64,000 bases of DNA from Desulfobulbaceae bacterium (GCA_024636345.1 JAGXHG010000031.1:62001-126000), one strand, 5' to 3'; positions 44,097 through 54,524 are shown, counted from the stretch's first letter. The notes: generated from the sequence alone by a model not told the origin. Translations and numbers: made by a program.

Positions 44097-44129
44097 CCAA
44101 CCCCTGATGGCTATGAAAACAGGGGTTGG
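44097..44129. terminator. Hairpin between convergent gspE and chemoreceptor genes
   Basis: A perfect 10-bp inverted repeat (CCAACCCCTG at 44097-44106, CAGGGGTTGG at 44120-44129) lies with a 13-base loop, 24 bases from the stop of the minus-strand chemoreceptor. There is a GGGTTTC run on the plus side only, so it is a probable rather than certain terminator. Confidence 0.55.
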
Positions 44130-44153
44130 GTTTCGACTTCAAACTTCCTGAAA

Positions 44154-46298
44154 TCATACCTTAAATCTGCTGATCAGTTCCCTGAGTTTTTCGGCAAGAG
44201 CGGCCAGATCATTGGCGCGGCCATTGACCTCACCGGCGCTGCGACTCATCTCCTGAATTACCCCGCTGACCCCTGTGATATCTCCAGCAATATCACCGGA
44301 TACCGCTGATGTTTGGGCCACGTTTTCATTTACCTCGCTGATGCCCTGAGCCGCTTGCACCACATTACCGCCTATCTCGCCAGTGGTGGCAGCCTGCTCT
44401 TCAATGGCCGTAGCAATAATGGTGACGATTTCGTTGACCTGATCAATCACCGCTGAGATTTCACGAATTTCTTCAATGGTATCACCTGTTGATGACTGAA
44501 TCCCTTCAATCTGCTGCTTGATCTGCTGAGTGGCATCCGATGTCTGCTTGGCCAGAACCTTAATCTCGTTGGCGACTACAGCAAAACCTTTCCCGGCCTC
44601 ACCGGCCCGAGCCGCCTCAATGGTCGCGTTCAGGGCCAGCAGATTGGTCTGCTCTGAGATCTCGCTGATAACCTCAGTCACCTTGCTGATCTCACTTGCC
44701 GCCTTGCCAAGTACATTGACCTTCTCAGAGGCCTCACGGGCCTGTTCCACAGCAGCACGGGTAATGGAACTCGCTTTTTCAGTATTGTCGGCAATTCTGG
44801 CGATAGTGGAACTCATTTCCTCGGTGGCAGTGGCCACCATATTTACATTGGTGGCAGCCTGCTCACTAGCTGCCGCCACAGAATTCATGTTGGCACTCAT
44901 CTCCTCAGCAGCAGCAGCCACACTATTGGTCCGCTCAGATGATTCTCTTGCCCCATCCTCCATACCTCTGGCCAAAGTAGAAAGCTCACCCGAAGAAGAG
45001 GCCATCGATTGCACACTGTCCTGAAGATCAATCACTATCTTCCGAACATTGCGCAGGAAGGCATTAAAGCAGGTTCCCAGTTCAGCAAACTCATCGAGCA
45101 CGCCAGACCGATAGCCATCAGGACATTCCCGACAACTCTTGTACTGGTTTTTAAGAAGCCGCGGGCATTTAATCTCAGATGAAAAAGACCCACAGGTCTC
45201 CCAGCAGTTAGAGTTCTCATCGTCGCAACCACATTCAAGATGTGCCTCCTGCAATCCATCAGGACAATTCAGCGACTTCAGCCCCTTGCTGATTATATGT
45301 TGGGTCAGATCACCACGGCCAGCCTTCTCAAACTTGCCGATGATCATCCGCAATGGATTGTTGATCAAACGATTAATGATAAAATTCAATACCAGTAGCA
45401 ACAGAAAGAGAAAAACAGCGCCGGCGGCAATCATCTTGTACAAATTGACGGAAATCGCAGCAACGGTGGCACTGATATCACTGGGAACAGCCAAAACACC
45501 AATGATATTGCCACCATAATCTTTCAAAGGCCCATACACGGTGAGAAGATCCTTGCCACCCTTGTTAACCTGATCAAAAACAATGGCCCCTTGCTCCATG
45601 ACCTTGCGTAGAAATGGATAACGGGTCTCAGGAATGGACATCGAATGTGTTTTGGCCAGGTACTTGAAACCACTCCCTTCCGGGGCAATAACAGAGACAT
45701 CAACACCTAATTTTTCTTTTAAGGGCATTACCAGAGCATCATTGAGATCTTTACCAAACTCAACGACACCAATATGTTTACCTTCAAAAACAACAGGCAC
45801 AACTCCCCGAAGCCCAAGGCCAGCAAGACCTATTTCAATACCCGACACTGCCTGCTTTTGTTGATTAGCCTGGACCACGGTCTGCCGTGTTGAAGTTAAA
45901 TCATCATTAAATTTTTCCAATTTGTGCAGACGAAGAAAAGAAGTGGCTGGAGGAGTCAGAAACTGAAACTGGGCCAATTGCAGCTGTTCCTTTAAATTAT
46001 TGAACATCGGCAAGGTAATACGAGTAAGTTCGCTCCGGTTCCGTTCTGCAAAAAGGCGTTGTACCTCCGGGGTTTCCGCCACCACGAAGGCCATGGCCAG
46101 TGCCTCTGCCGCACTGTCCTCAAACAGTTTCTGCACCTGCTCATATTTAGCCTGAAGCCGAAGTTGTTCTCCCTGAAGAAAGGTCTTTTTTTTCTCAATG
46201 GCAGTGCTAAAGACAAGCCCACCCACCAGAAGGAAAAAAGCAAACCCAATAATAACAAGTAATTTGGCCTTCACTGTCTTAGGAAGTATTTTCAACAT
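44154..46298 (-). CDS. Methyl-accepting chemotaxis protein with dCache sensor and Cys-rich HAMP insert
   Basis: This 714-residue chemoreceptor has TM1 at about 12-31 and a periplasmic dCache_3-like sensor ([48 protein letters not shown]). TM2 is at about 288-315, then HAMP, and the signalling domain has the tip block [21 protein letters not shown]. Between the HAMP start (GRGDLTQHI) and its second helix an insert of about 70 residues carries nine to ten Cys (ECGC, NCWETCG, KCPRLL, SCRECP, GTCF), suggesting a metal or redox cluster on the cytoplasmic side. ATG 46298 has a GGAG site. Confidence 0.92.
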   Translation of the reverse strand: MLKILPKTVKAKLLVIIGFAFFLLVGGLVFSTAIEKKKTFLQGEQLRLQAKYEQVQKLFEDSAAEALAMAFVVAETPEVQRLFAERNRSELTRITLPMFNNLKEQLQLAQFQFLTPPATSFLRLHKLEKFNDDLTSTRQTVVQANQQKQAVSGIEIGLAGLGLRGVVPVVFEGKHIGVVEFGKDLNDALVMPLKEKLGVDVSVIAPEGSGFKYLAKTHSMSIPETRYPFLRKVMEQGAIVFDQVNKGGKDLLTVYGPLKDYGGNIIGVLAVPSDISATVAAISVNLYKMIAAGAVFLFLLLLVLNFIINRLINNPLRMIIGKFEKAGRGDLTQHIISKGLKSLNCPDGLQEAHLECGCDDENSNCWETCGSFSSEIKCPRLLKNQYKSCRECPDGYRSGVLDEFAELGTCFNAFLRNVRKIVIDLQDSVQSMASSSGELSTLARGMEDGARESSERTNSVAAAAEEMSANMNSVAAASEQAATNVNMVATATEEMSSTIARIADNTEKASSITRAAVEQAREASEKVNVLGKAASEISKVTEVISEISEQTNLLALNATIEAARAGEAGKGFAVVANEIKVLAKQTSDATQQIKQQIEGIQSSTGDTIEEIREISAVIDQVNEIVTIIATAIEEQAATTGEIGGNVVQAAQGISEVNENVAQTSAVSGDIAGDITGVSGVIQEMSRSAGEVNGRANDLAALAEKLRELISRFKV

Positions 46299-46470
46299 TT
46301 TTTCTCCAATTCTTAGCTATGTGAGTATTTTATAAAAAATGCAACGCAGTCTTTATCCGGAATGGCCATTATAGTCTATTAGCGACACTTTACCTATAGT
46401 AAACTTTGCCCAAAAGTGAGCTGATGACTAGAGGATCAAAAGACTTCTTCTCATGGAACTCCTTATAATA

Positions 46471-47469
46471 TCAGATAATACCAAGCTTCTTCAACACCAG
46501 CACAAGAAGTACAAGCAACCCAAGAAGTAAAAGTGCAGCAAGGGTACCCCACAACTGCCCACCACCAAATTTTGGTGCCTTTTCCTTGGCATCCAAGGCG
46601 GCAGAACGAAGCTGACAGACTCCACAATAAAATTTAGAATCAACCTCCTGCATAAACTCTGGATGAAAAGACTCACCACAACCGTCACAGACATGGGTGG
46701 GCATGGCCGTTGATTCAACCCCTTCTCCTTCCTGACCTTTGTCCTTGGTTTCCTCAACCGGCAATACTGACTCAACCTCATGAATAGTTTCCAGCTCGGG
46801 TTCCGGTTCTGAAACAACTTCGATCTCGGGCTCCGGCTCTGTTTCCGGCTCGGGAACAACTTCAACCTCGGGCTCTGCTTCCGGCTCGGGGACAACTTCA
46901 ACCTCGGGCTCCGGTTCCGGCTCGGGAACAACTTCAACCTCGGGCTCCGGTTCCGGTTCGGGAACAACTTCAACCTCAGGTTCCGGTTCCGGTTCGGGAA
47001 TAACTTCAGCCTCGGGCTCCGGTTCCGGTTCGGGAACAACTTCAACCTCGGGCTCTGCTTCCGGCTCGGGAATAATTTCGATCTCCGGCTCTGCTTCCGG
47101 TTTTGTAGCAGTTTCAAGTTCCATTTCTGTTACAGGCTCAAGGAATATTTTTTCCTCCCCTGCAGGAGACACAACACCGTCATCTTCCACCGCCGATATG
47201 TCTTCTTCGCCAGCAGTCTCAAGTTCGCTGACTGGCGGCCCTATCAACCTGTTTTGCGTCAGCAAAAACACCTTTTCACAGCGCGGACACCTGAGTTTCA
47301 TGCCGACCAAAGAATCCGCCGCCGAACCAACAACTCCACAATGGGGACAGGATATCTTCTGTTCCATGATCTTAAAAACCTTATCACATTGCGGACATCG
47401 GACCTTTTCTCCAAGCACAGAGCCTTGCGAGGAACCAACCACCCCGCAATGGGGACAAGTCATTTTCAT
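46471..47469 (-). CDS. Zinc-ribbon protein with Glu-Pro repeats and C-terminal membrane anchor
   Basis: This 332-residue protein has two N-terminal MJ0042-type zinc ribbons (C5/C8 with C25/C28 and C41/C44 with C61/C64, each with CPHCG). An acidic repeat region follows (residues 124-226, units like [12 protein letters not shown]), then a third four-Cys ribbon (C261/C264, C282/C285) and one C-terminal TM helix (about 308-328). The ribbons should face the cytoplasm if it is tail-anchored, with the Glu-Pro region as a stiff spacer. Similar zinc-ribbon/TM proteins occur in myxobacteria and Desulfobacterota without known function. Confidence 0.8.
   Translation of the reverse strand: MKMTCPHCGVVGSSQGSVLGEKVRCPQCDKVFKIMEQKISCPHCGVVGSAADSLVGMKLRCPRCEKVFLLTQNRLIGPPVSELETAGEEDISAVEDDGVVSPAGEEKIFLEPVTEMELETATKPEAEPEIEIIPEPEAEPEVEVVPEPEPEPEAEVIPEPEPEPEVEVVPEPEPEPEVEVVPEPEPEPEVEVVPEPEAEPEVEVVPEPETEPEPEIEVVSEPEPELETIHEVESVLPVEETKDKGQEGEGVESTAMPTHVCDGCGESFHPEFMQEVDSKFYCGVCQLRSAALDAKEKAPKFGGGQLWGTLAALLLLGLLVLLVLVLKKLGII
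46792..47100 (-). repeat. Tandem 36-bp coding repeat (Glu-Pro-Val)
   Basis: About eight units of 36 bp, encoding 12-residue blocks of [12 protein letters not shown] type, lie inside the zinc-ribbon gene. Several units are near identical at DNA level, so the tract could change copy number by slippage or recombination without shifting the frame. Confidence 0.85.
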
Positions 47470-48025
47470 TTACAGCCTCCAACTCAAGTATTGTTCACCA
47501 CAACATGTACGCACCACAAAAGGATCATTTAACTTGTAGTATAAAAAACAAAGCAAATCAAACATGATTTATCCCTTAGGGGGAATTTAAGAGTCATTTG
47601 TAAATAATAACCCAGAAAACCCTACAGAAATTTCTCCTCCCATATTTTTCGTTGATTTGTATATCAACTTTAGACAAAATAATACTAAGTTAAAAAAAAG
47701 GTCACTTGTGTTCAATCACCACAAACATCCGTGGCAGAAAAGAATAATGGATTCGATTTGAATTCTTCAGAGTAAAAAGTATATGATAATATAGCATCTG
47801 AATAATTGTCCGATTCAGAAATTGTATCCAGGGCAAGATACTTACTGTCAAGTCGTAGAACAGATCCCCCTAACCCCCATTTACACGTGGGACATGGATG
47901 CTTTATTGGATATTTTGCAATTTCTTAAACGGACATTACTGATAATATGCGGATAAAAGAGTGGTTCATATTATGACGCATACAGCTGGAAATCAGGCCA
48001 AGAGCTATGCAAACGGGCAAAAAAG
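47470..48025. other. Intergenic region, AT-rich
   Basis: These 556 bp between divergent genes contain no gene that I can support. Visible features are a CCCTTAGGG near-palindrome (47573-47581) and an inverted repeat GTTGAT-N6-ATCAAC near 47651. Either might serve as an operator for the LuxR-type regulator at 48026, but there is no direct support. Confidence 0.4.
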
Positions 48026-49786
48026 ATGCTTCGGAAAAACGAGAAAACAGGCCAGGAAACAGTCTCTCCCGAGGCGGTAAAAGAACTGCTCCACGAACTA
48101 CAGGTGCATCAAATCGAACTGGAGATGCAGAATAAAGAATTGCGCCGCACTCAGCATGAGCTGGAGGTCTCCCGGGCGTGGTACTTCCAGCTCTATGATC
48201 TGGCCCCGGTAGGCTATTTGACCCTCAATGAACATGGATTAATTGTGGAAGCAAATCTCACCAGTGCCAATTTACTTGGCGTAGACAGGGATGCGCTTGT
48301 CAATCAGCCACTCTCCCTTTTTATCTTCACCGAAGATCAGGACTGCTACTACCTCCATCATAAACAGCTGACGGCCACAGAAGAACCGCCTCAGGGATGT
48401 GAGTTGAGAATGGTGCATGCAGACGGTTCCTTATTCTGGGCACATCTGCAGGCAACCTCTGCCCAGACAGCTGATGGCACGTCTGGATGCCGCATTGTGA
48501 TGAGTGATTGCACCAGACAGAAACTCCTTGAGGAAGAAATAACCCTGAGCGAAGAAAAATTCAGAACCATTGCCGACTATACCTATGACTGGGAGTACTG
48601 GTTGAGTCCCACGAAGGAATTTCTTTACAACTCTCCATCATGTAAAGGATTGACCGGCTTTTCCACAGAGGAGTTCATGGCCGAACCGAAACTCCTTTTA
48701 TCTATTATTCATCCAGACGACCGGGACAGCGTCTATAAACATCAAGAATGCTGCTGTGAAACATCAACTGAGGCAAGACACATTACATTCAGGATTATCA
48801 CCAAAAACGGAGATCTGCGATGGATTGGCCACAGCTGCCAGCCTGTATACAACGCTCAAGGGCAATTTCTCGGCAGACGGGCAAGCAACCGCAACATAAC
48901 CAAGCAGAAACTCAACGAGGAACAAATAAACCTGAGCGAAGAACGATTACGCCTGGCTCTCGATGCCTCTTCTGACGGAGTCTGGGACAGAAATCTTATC
49001 TCCAACGAAGTCTACCATGGTGAAAAATGGTACAAGGTACTTGGATATACTGAGCTTGATGTTAAAGAAAAATCTCTGACCTGGGAAAAGTTACTACACC
49101 CCGACGACAAATCTAAAACCATGGTAGCTATCCAGCAACACCTGAACGGATTAACTCCTCACTATGAATCAGAATTCCGGATGCGGAACAAGGACGGTGA
49201 ATGGCAATGGTTTCTATCCCGTGGAAAAGTGGTGGAAAAAAGTAAAACCGGTACTCCCCTCCGCTTTATAGGGACTAATACCGATATTACGAAAAACAAA
49301 AAGAATGAGTTCAAACTGCAGAACATGCACGACCTGCTGGAGAAGAAAGTTATCGAACGAACCCATGAGATACTGGAAGTAAATGTTGCTCTGAAAGTGC
49401 TGCTGAAAAAAATGAAAAAGGACACGATCGAACTGGAACAGAAGATTGCAGACAACATCGCCACGCTTGTTGACCCTTACCTGAAAAAACTGCAACATCT
49501 CAACCTGGACGCCCAGCACAGGATCATAGTAGACATGCTGACAGCCAATCTGCAGGAACTGACATCCTCCTTTACCCACACCGCTTCTTTAGAATTAAAA
49601 AAACTTACCCCCACGGAGCTACAGATTGCAAACCTGGTGAAACATGGCAAAACGACCAAAGAAATCGCCGAGCTAATGAATCTTGCAGCGGGAACGATAA
49701 GTATTCATAGAAAGAACATCAGGAAAAAACTCGGCATTTCGCAGCACAAGACTAATCTCCAGGCGTATCTGTCTTCCACCACCTGA
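48026..49786 (+). CDS. PAS-domain LuxR-type transcriptional regulator
   Basis: This 586-residue soluble regulator has a coiled N-terminal segment ([22 protein letters not shown]), three PAS domains (about residues 45-175, 180-300, 305-435), a helical linker and a C-terminal LuxR HTH (about 520-580: [42 protein letters not shown]). There is no receiver domain or kinase, so it probably binds its own cofactor or ligand through PAS. Five genes of secreted or stress type follow on the same strand and are candidates for control. ATG 48026 lacks a strong ribosome-binding site. Confidence 0.88.
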   Translation: MLRKNEKTGQETVSPEAVKELLHELQVHQIELEMQNKELRRTQHELEVSRAWYFQLYDLAPVGYLTLNEHGLIVEANLTSANLLGVDRDALVNQPLSLFIFTEDQDCYYLHHKQLTATEEPPQGCELRMVHADGSLFWAHLQATSAQTADGTSGCRIVMSDCTRQKLLEEEITLSEEKFRTIADYTYDWEYWLSPTKEFLYNSPSCKGLTGFSTEEFMAEPKLLLSIIHPDDRDSVYKHQECCCETSTEARHITFRIITKNGDLRWIGHSCQPVYNAQGQFLGRRASNRNITKQKLNEEQINLSEERLRLALDASSDGVWDRNLISNEVYHGEKWYKVLGYTELDVKEKSLTWEKLLHPDDKSKTMVAIQQHLNGLTPHYESEFRMRNKDGEWQWFLSRGKVVEKSKTGTPLRFIGTNTDITKNKKNEFKLQNMHDLLEKKVIERTHEILEVNVALKVLLKKMKKDTIELEQKIADNIATLVDPYLKKLQHLNLDAQHRIIVDMLTANLQELTSSFTHTASLELKKLTPTELQIANLVKHGKTTKEIAELMNLAAGTISIHRKNIRKKLGISQHKTNLQAYLSSTT

Positions 49787-50109
49787 CCTCCTGCCCATAG
49801 ACAAATACTCCGGTACTCCCCAGCGGTATCGAAGTATCGAAAGTACTTTCTCTGTGTGGAACCTGATCTCGAGTATGGGTAGTCATCCTTCCCACAATGG
49901 ATAGGTTTTCTATCCATTCCCTACCTCTTTTTAGTCCATTGTTTTCCCGTTGTTTCTGCTACATTATTAAAAAAAAGGGATAGGTATTGTGTCGCCTGCA
50001 ATCCCCATTATCCGAATCGGCAGAAACATCTTATCCAGAATTAATTGTTTTAGGAGAGAGAGCATAAAAAGCTCCCACAACATTCTCTTTTACTCAAGGA
50101 GGGGGAATC
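49787..50109. promoter_or_regulatory. Intergenic region upstream of the poly-G gene
   Basis: These 323 bp contain an AATGGATAG/CTATCCATT inverted repeat (49896-49904 and 49910-49918) with a 5-base loop. It could be a terminator for the LuxR gene or an operator. A GGAGGGGG ribosome-binding site stands just before ATG 50110. I see no gene here. Confidence 0.45.
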
Positions 50110-51785
50110 ATGAAAAATTCAATTTATGTTGTAGCATGTCTCTTGTTTTTGGGCCTTACTCTCAATGGCATGGATGTAAATGGGCAGACGGTTAGTATGG
50201 CCAAGCCTGGAGGTTCGAAGGCCGGCGGAGGTGGCGGGGGGGGGGAGGACAACCATCAGAACAAGGTCAGCTCTATGGTGATCTCTATGTCATTGCCCGT
50301 TATATGGGAGGGGAAACTAAAAACGTGCCGGCGTTTGATGGGAGTGGTAACCCCATCATGGTCCAGGTGGCTGGTGATCCGCTGGTCTGTGGCAGCACCC
50401 CCTGCCAAGTATGGCAGCAGGCGTGGACCACGGCAACTGCCGTCGGTGGTGAACCGAAATTGAGCGAGATATTTGCCACGTACCAAGTACTGGATGATTA
50501 TGATGTGCCTGTACCCAATCCGGTGACTGGAACTGATTATTATGCCGCTCCTTACCCCAGCCAGTGTGTGCAACCGGTGGCTGACTCAGTGCGTTGGGGC
50601 GATATATCCTCCAAAACCGGGCTCATCGAGAACCGTCTTCCTCTGGATTACATCTATGATGCCACTCACTCCACAACCGATTGCGCGGTAACGGATGCTG
50701 TTTTCCTGGCAGCTGGCGAGGTATGGAATAGTGTCACCTATTACACGGAAATTTCCTATCCTCAGCTTATCCAGGAAGTCTCATTCGGCCGCCTCAGTCT
50801 GGCGCGGTCCCCTGAGGCGACACACGATAAGGCCTTTGATGAGGCGATCACAAATCTGAACAATGCAAAAAAAATCGTCCTTGATGCTTCCGGCCGGCTG
50901 GTGTTGACCACCGATGTTTATGATGAATTTCTTACCAACCCGGACGGCTCTCCCGTCTGGTTAGAAGAAGTGACGAAGACCATCGACTCACCGCGGGAAA
51001 ACCTGGCGATCTACATCAAGCTGATGAAGGACGGCAACCTGATCACTCCAGCGTATGAGCGAGCACCCATCCAGATGTCGAAAAACGGCGGCATCCCTAT
51101 AATAATTGAGGACGGCCCGTCTACAGCGTTGCGTCCGACCATCAATATCGAGCTCATGAAGAATATGGGGCTCGGCAGTCTGGTCGATGCAGCTAACAGG
51201 ACTACCTACTATGCAAAGTACGATAAGACGCTCGGTAAGGTGCTTGTTTCGTTAATCCCTCAATCCGGTTACGAGCAAGCAGACGGGATCATCGAACGGG
51301 CGCCGTCCGATGTCTGCAGCGGGAATGACCTTGCTTTCAGCGCCACATTTTTGGCTTCGGCGGCCGATAAAAGCGGATCAATTACCATGGACGAGATTGT
51401 TTACCTCAACTCCATCCTCAGGATCAACCAGGTAGTCGGACTCAGCGATGATGGAACCATCGATTACAGCAAAAACCCGGTCTATTTCAATTTCGCCACC
51501 AACCCGTATGTCTATGATAGAGGAAACACGTTTATGAATCGTGGGCGGGTGTTGAGCGAGCCGGGTGGGGGCCTTCCGGCAACCTATGATGGTTTAGTGA
51601 ATGTACTTGTGGAAGAAGAATTTAATCCAGGGACCTGGGATGATACACCGATGCCGATCTTTGGGACAGTGTTTGGCAGCGAAGATTATTCCGGCACCAA
51701 TATCTCCGGCTTTACCACCATGGCTGATGATGACGTGCACACTATTAATTATATCCATACCTATCAGATCCCTGGCTTGCGGTAA
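50110..51785 (+). pseudogene. Secreted protein split by a frameshift at a G10 tract (possibly phase-variable)
   Basis: The frame from ATG 50110 encodes a signal peptide (VVACLLFLGLTLNGMDVNGQ) and a Gly-rich stretch, then meets ten G residues (50236-50245) and ends with out-of-frame sequence at 50463. A second frame, shifted by -1, opens at the tract and runs to 51785 with sensible content (GQLYGDLYVIARYMGGE and about 490 more residues). Eleven G residues would join the two into one protein of about 558 residues. Poly-G tracts are classic slippage sites, so this may be an off-phase contingency gene, a -1 recoding site or a sequencing error. I do not recognise the mature protein; it is probably periplasmic or exported. 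Confidence 0.72.
50236..50245 (+). repeat. Homopolymeric G10 tract inside the coding region
   Basis: Ten consecutive G lie in the Gly-codon run of the secreted-protein gene. The in-frame lengths would be 8 or 11, so the present length is out of phase with the downstream reading frame. Confidence 0.9.
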
Positions 51786-51808
51786 CCGCATTCCAACCCG
51801 CAGCCTCT

Positions 51809-51842
51809 CCCCTGGCCGCTCCACCTCACGAACGGCCAGGGG
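51809..51842 (+). terminator. GC-rich hairpin after the poly-G gene
   Basis: CCCCTGGCCG (51809-51818) and CGGCCAGGGG (51833-51842) form a perfect 10-bp stem with a 14-base loop, 23 bases past the stop at 51785. No U tract follows, so this would be a weak intrinsic or rho-assisted terminator. Confidence 0.6.
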
Positions 51843-51967
51843 ATCAGATTACTGAGACGGTCCGAGATTCTGGGGGGGCAATGTAAACATTATGTGTCCA
51901 AGTAAGAATCGAACATTCATAATGAGATATCAATGATTGATCCCTACAATTTGGGCAGGATCCGATC

Positions 51968-52473
51968 ATGAATAAGACAACGAATTTTGGACTGCTGTTT
52001 TTTGCATTTTTTTCACTCGTATTGTGCGGGATTAGCTTTGCTTCTAAAACCGCAACACTTAATGCCGGCGAGACAGAACACCTTAAATTTATGAGAGAGG
52101 AAGAAAAACTTGCCCGTGATGTGTATTTGACCCTTGGCTCACTCTATCCAGAGGTTGGAAGTTTTCAGCAACATTGTCGTATCGGAGCAAAAGCACACCG
52201 ATACCATGGCGAAGGAACTCGATAAGTATAACATCGCTGATCAAAGCCTGCACCAGCCTCTTTGACGGTTCGAAAGATCATCTGCGGGCCTATGTCAGAA
52301 GCATTGAAGCCATCATCGGCTATGGCAACTATGTGGCGCAATTCCTGACCCATCAGGAAGTTAACGAGATCCTGGACGATAGATATCAGGGAACTTTGAA
52401 AAACTCGGTTTTTCGTTTAAGCTCAAGGCATACGAAAAAATTTATCACAGGCATACCGTTAATATCCCTATGA
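51968..52473 (+). pseudogene. Decayed DUF2202 (rubrerythrin-like) gene
   Basis: The N-terminus (signal peptide, then LNAGETEHLKFMREEEKLARDVYLTLGSLYPEVGSFQQ) is the DUF2202 pattern. Near 52171 the reading moves to another frame (IVVSEQKHTDTMAKELDKYNIAD) and near 52260 to a third (FDGSKDHLRAYVRSIEAIIG, QFLTHQEVNEILDD). Between the last two parts roughly 60 residues of the family are missing. At least two frameshifts and an internal deletion make it non-functional. DUF2202 proteins are ferritin-like and often exported. Confidence 0.78.
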
Positions 52474-52555
52474 TAGAATTTTAAAAACAACGCAGAGATT
52501 AAACGACAAACCATTTTTCAAGGTTCCCATTCATTGAATACGTTTAGACCAAATA

Positions 52556-52690
52556 TTCTATTAAATGTTTATGCGTATATATTTAATAGAAAAACTAAGA
52601 TTCTCCGAAGTTAACCAGTCCCTGGCCATCCTGAGAATCAGCGTCTTTTGGCAACAACAGTTCATAAAATAACTGTTGTTGCCTTCTTTT
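52556..52690 (+). ncRNA. Candidate small RNA ending in an intrinsic terminator
   Basis: A perfect 11-bp inverted repeat (52556-52566 with 52581-52591), a 7-bp pairing GATTCTC/GAGAATC (52599-52605 with 52633-52639) and a strong terminator (52650-52690) lie in line with no gene ahead of them. The terminator is 177 bp past the end of the DUF2202 remnant and has no other open frame to serve. A small RNA of about 130 nt is one explanation; a leftover terminator of the decayed gene is the other. Confidence 0.35.
52650..52690 (+). terminator. Strong intrinsic terminator
   Basis: GGCAACAACAGTT (52650-52662) and AACTGTTGTTGCC (52671-52683) form a perfect 13-bp stem with an 8-base loop, followed by TTCTTTTT. 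The direction is plus. Confidence 0.88.
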
Positions 52691-53123
52691 TGGAAATCAA
52701 CACGACGTAAATGACAAGTAATCGATTCTTAGATCGACAGCTTGGGATGAAAGGTGAGTTATTCAATAACTTTCCAAGTTCCTCACCATAATGGCGACGA
52801 AATCGCTACAATGTTTTCAAGCCCAGACATCAATTATGCCAATTACACCACCTGCATGAGCCTCAGTTTTTCCTCCACAGCCTGATCCTGCTTGCACCTT
52901 TTTTCTCCGTATACCTTTTGAATACCAACTGCGAGAGTGGAGGCACTGGAAATTTTTCCAGAATATGACGTGGATATGCAGGAACTTTTTAACGGGAAAG
53001 CAGGTCCTAACCTAATGGTCGTGCAAAAATAATGTAACCTTTTGCAGCTTCCATCGTTATCTATTTTACAAGCAGACATCACCACAAGCAGATAAACATA
53101 CATACCCCTAACGAGCCTTAGTA

Positions 53124-53603
53124 ATGTCCGAAAAATATCAAAATTTCTATGAAGAGTACAAAAATAAGCTCTTCAGTTATTTAATATACAAAAGTGGCGA
53201 TCATGAGACTTCCAAAGACATTATGCAGGAAAGCTTCACCCGTCATTTTCAGCATTACGGCCATGATGCAGTTTTGTCCCCGGCACTTCTGTTTACTATT
53301 GCCCGGAATTCACTTGTTGATCATTGGCGACAGCAGAAAAAATTCCCTGTATCAGAAGATATTACTTCACAGATGGCTGCCGACCAGGAAAACTCGCTCA
53401 TTACCCAGGAAACAATCGACAAAATTCACAAGACAATGAGCAGGCTCCCAGAACTGGACAGAGATATTTTAACTCTTGCCGTTGGCGGTGTTGCTTATAA
53501 AGAAATAGCTGCAACGTTCGGATTAAGTATAGAAAACATTAAGGTAAGGGTTCATCGATCGAGAACCAAGGTACGTCAAATGATGAAAAACGAGGTGGAA
53601 TAA
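53124..53603 (+). CDS. ECF-type RNA polymerase sigma factor
   Basis: This 159-residue sigma-70 family factor has region 2 (YLIYKSGDHETSKDIMQESFTRHF; LFTIARNSLVDHWRQQKK) and region 4 (RLPELDRDILTLAVGGVAYKEIAATFGLSIENIKVRVHRSRTKVR). The ATG of the next gene shares one base with its TAA stop, the usual sigma/anti-sigma coupling. It presumably directs its own operon and other envelope genes. Confidence 0.92.
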   Translation: MSEKYQNFYEEYKNKLFSYLIYKSGDHETSKDIMQESFTRHFQHYGHDAVLSPALLFTIARNSLVDHWRQQKKFPVSEDITSQMAADQENSLITQETIDKIHKTMSRLPELDRDILTLAVGGVAYKEIAATFGLSIENIKVRVHRSRTKVRQMMKNEVE

Positions 53604-54202
53604 TGGATCACTTAATCAGCATGTATATTGATAACGAGCTCTCCATAGACGAGAAGATGCTCTTTGTCGAACACGTCTATGACAACAAACCATATAAAGA
53701 CGATACTGTTGGTTTGCTCGAGCAGGAAAAACTGCTGAGTACCTCTCTCAACAAAACAGCCCCGGCCATTGAACTGAAAACCAAACGCGCCAGAATTCTA
53801 CCTATGTTTAACTTTAACCGCTCACTGGGCTGGGCCGTTGCAGCCTGCCTGTTGGTCCTATTTTCCTTTATGGCCAGGCAGGATCTCACCCAAATAAAAC
53901 CAACCGCAGAACCAACTGTCGTTCTGCACAGGTTCGTAATTCATAACCAGAAAGCCCACCGGGTCGAGATTAGCGGCAGCTTCACAAACTGGAAGAGTGT
54001 CCCTCTCGTTCCCTCTGGCACAAACGGCTACTGGGAAATATCATTGAAACTGCCAGCAGGAGAACATCACTATACATTTATTGTCGACGGCTCAAAACCC
54101 CTTCCAGATCCAACTGTTGCCGCCCAGGAATCTGATGATTTCGGCTCAACCAATTCTATTCTCAAAGTGGAGACCGAGCATGAACAATACCCTTTCTCTT
54201 AG
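53603..54202 (+). CDS. Putative anti-sigma factor with periplasmic CBM48/AMPK-type domain
   Basis: This 199-residue protein has a short cytoplasmic N-terminal region (MDHLISMYIDNELSIDEKMLF, an anti-sigma-like start without the ZAS His-Cys-Cys motif), one TM helix (about 75-92) and a C-terminal E-set/carbohydrate-binding-module-48 domain (about 105-195: VEISGSFTNWKSVPLV, GYWEISLKLPAGEHHYTFIVDG, DDFGSTNSILKV). The layout suits an anti-sigma factor whose outer domain senses a glycan or a protein. Translation is coupled to the sigma gene. The anti-sigma role is from position and topology; CBM48 is recognisable from sequence. Confidence 0.82.
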   Translation: MDHLISMYIDNELSIDEKMLFVEHVYDNKPYKDDTVGLLEQEKLLSTSLNKTAPAIELKTKRARILPMFNFNRSLGWAVAACLLVLFSFMARQDLTQIKPTAEPTVVLHRFVIHNQKAHRVEISGSFTNWKSVPLVPSGTNGYWEISLKLPAGEHHYTFIVDGSKPLPDPTVAAQESDDFGSTNSILKVETEHEQYPFS

Positions 54203-54524
54203 TCTGCAAGGTCTCCTGCTGAGTTTTATCATTTTAACTTTGGGATGCGCCCAGCAACATTCTGTACATGTCCATGATGACTCCCTGTCCTTTTATTACA
54301 ATGATGCCAAGGCCAAAGAGATCTTTTTTTCCTCGTCTGCGGATCATTTTACCTATCACCGTACGATCAAAGGGTCTGGAGATGTATGGCAGGTGACCAT
54401 TCCCCTCACCAAAGAATTTTCCTATTTTTATATCGTTGATGGAAAGGTTACCGTGCCGGATTGTCCGCACACCGTGCTTGACGACTTCGGAACAAAAAAT
54501 TGCCTTTATATCTTTGACATGTAA
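54180..54524 (+). CDS. Lipoprotein with divergent CBM48-like domain
   Basis: ATG 54180, inside the end of the anti-sigma gene and behind GGAG, gives 114 residues. It has a lipoprotein signal (LLLSFIILTLGC) with lipidation Cys and a domain resembling CBM48 in reduced form (SLSFYYNDAKAKEIFFSSSADHF, VWQVTIPLTKEFSYFYIVDG, VLDDFGTKNCLYIF). It is paralogous to the next gene and to the outer domain of the anti-sigma factor. It may be a partner or competitor for the sensor domain. Confidence 0.78.
   Translation: MNNTLSLSLQGLLLSFIILTLGCAQQHSVHVHDDSLSFYYNDAKAKEIFFSSSADHFTYHRTIKGSGDVWQVTIPLTKEFSYFYIVDGKVTVPDCPHTVLDDFGTKNCLYIFDM

Larger units (their letters stand above)
52474..53123. other. Intergenic region with structured segment, otherwise featureless
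   Basis: Of these 650 bp only the stretch 52556-52690 shows clear structure (see separate entries). The remainder, 52691-53123, is AT-rich, has a weak GGTGAG/CTCACC hairpin around 52755-52788 and no supported gene. It presumably carries the promoter of the ECF sigma operon near its right end. Confidence 0.4.

Noticed and set aside
46792-47100. CRISPR-like regular repeat array
   Set aside because: The units are contiguous coding repeats without spacers, inside a zinc-ribbon gene.
49896-49918. Inverted repeat AATGGATAG/CTATCCATT as a certain LuxR operator
   Set aside because: It could equally be a hairpin terminator; without a second site or known consensus the operator reading is unsupported.
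52843-53103. Minus-strand 86-codon open frame upstream of the sigma gene
   Set aside because: No ribosome-binding site, no domain, Cys/Ser-rich odd composition and no partner gene.
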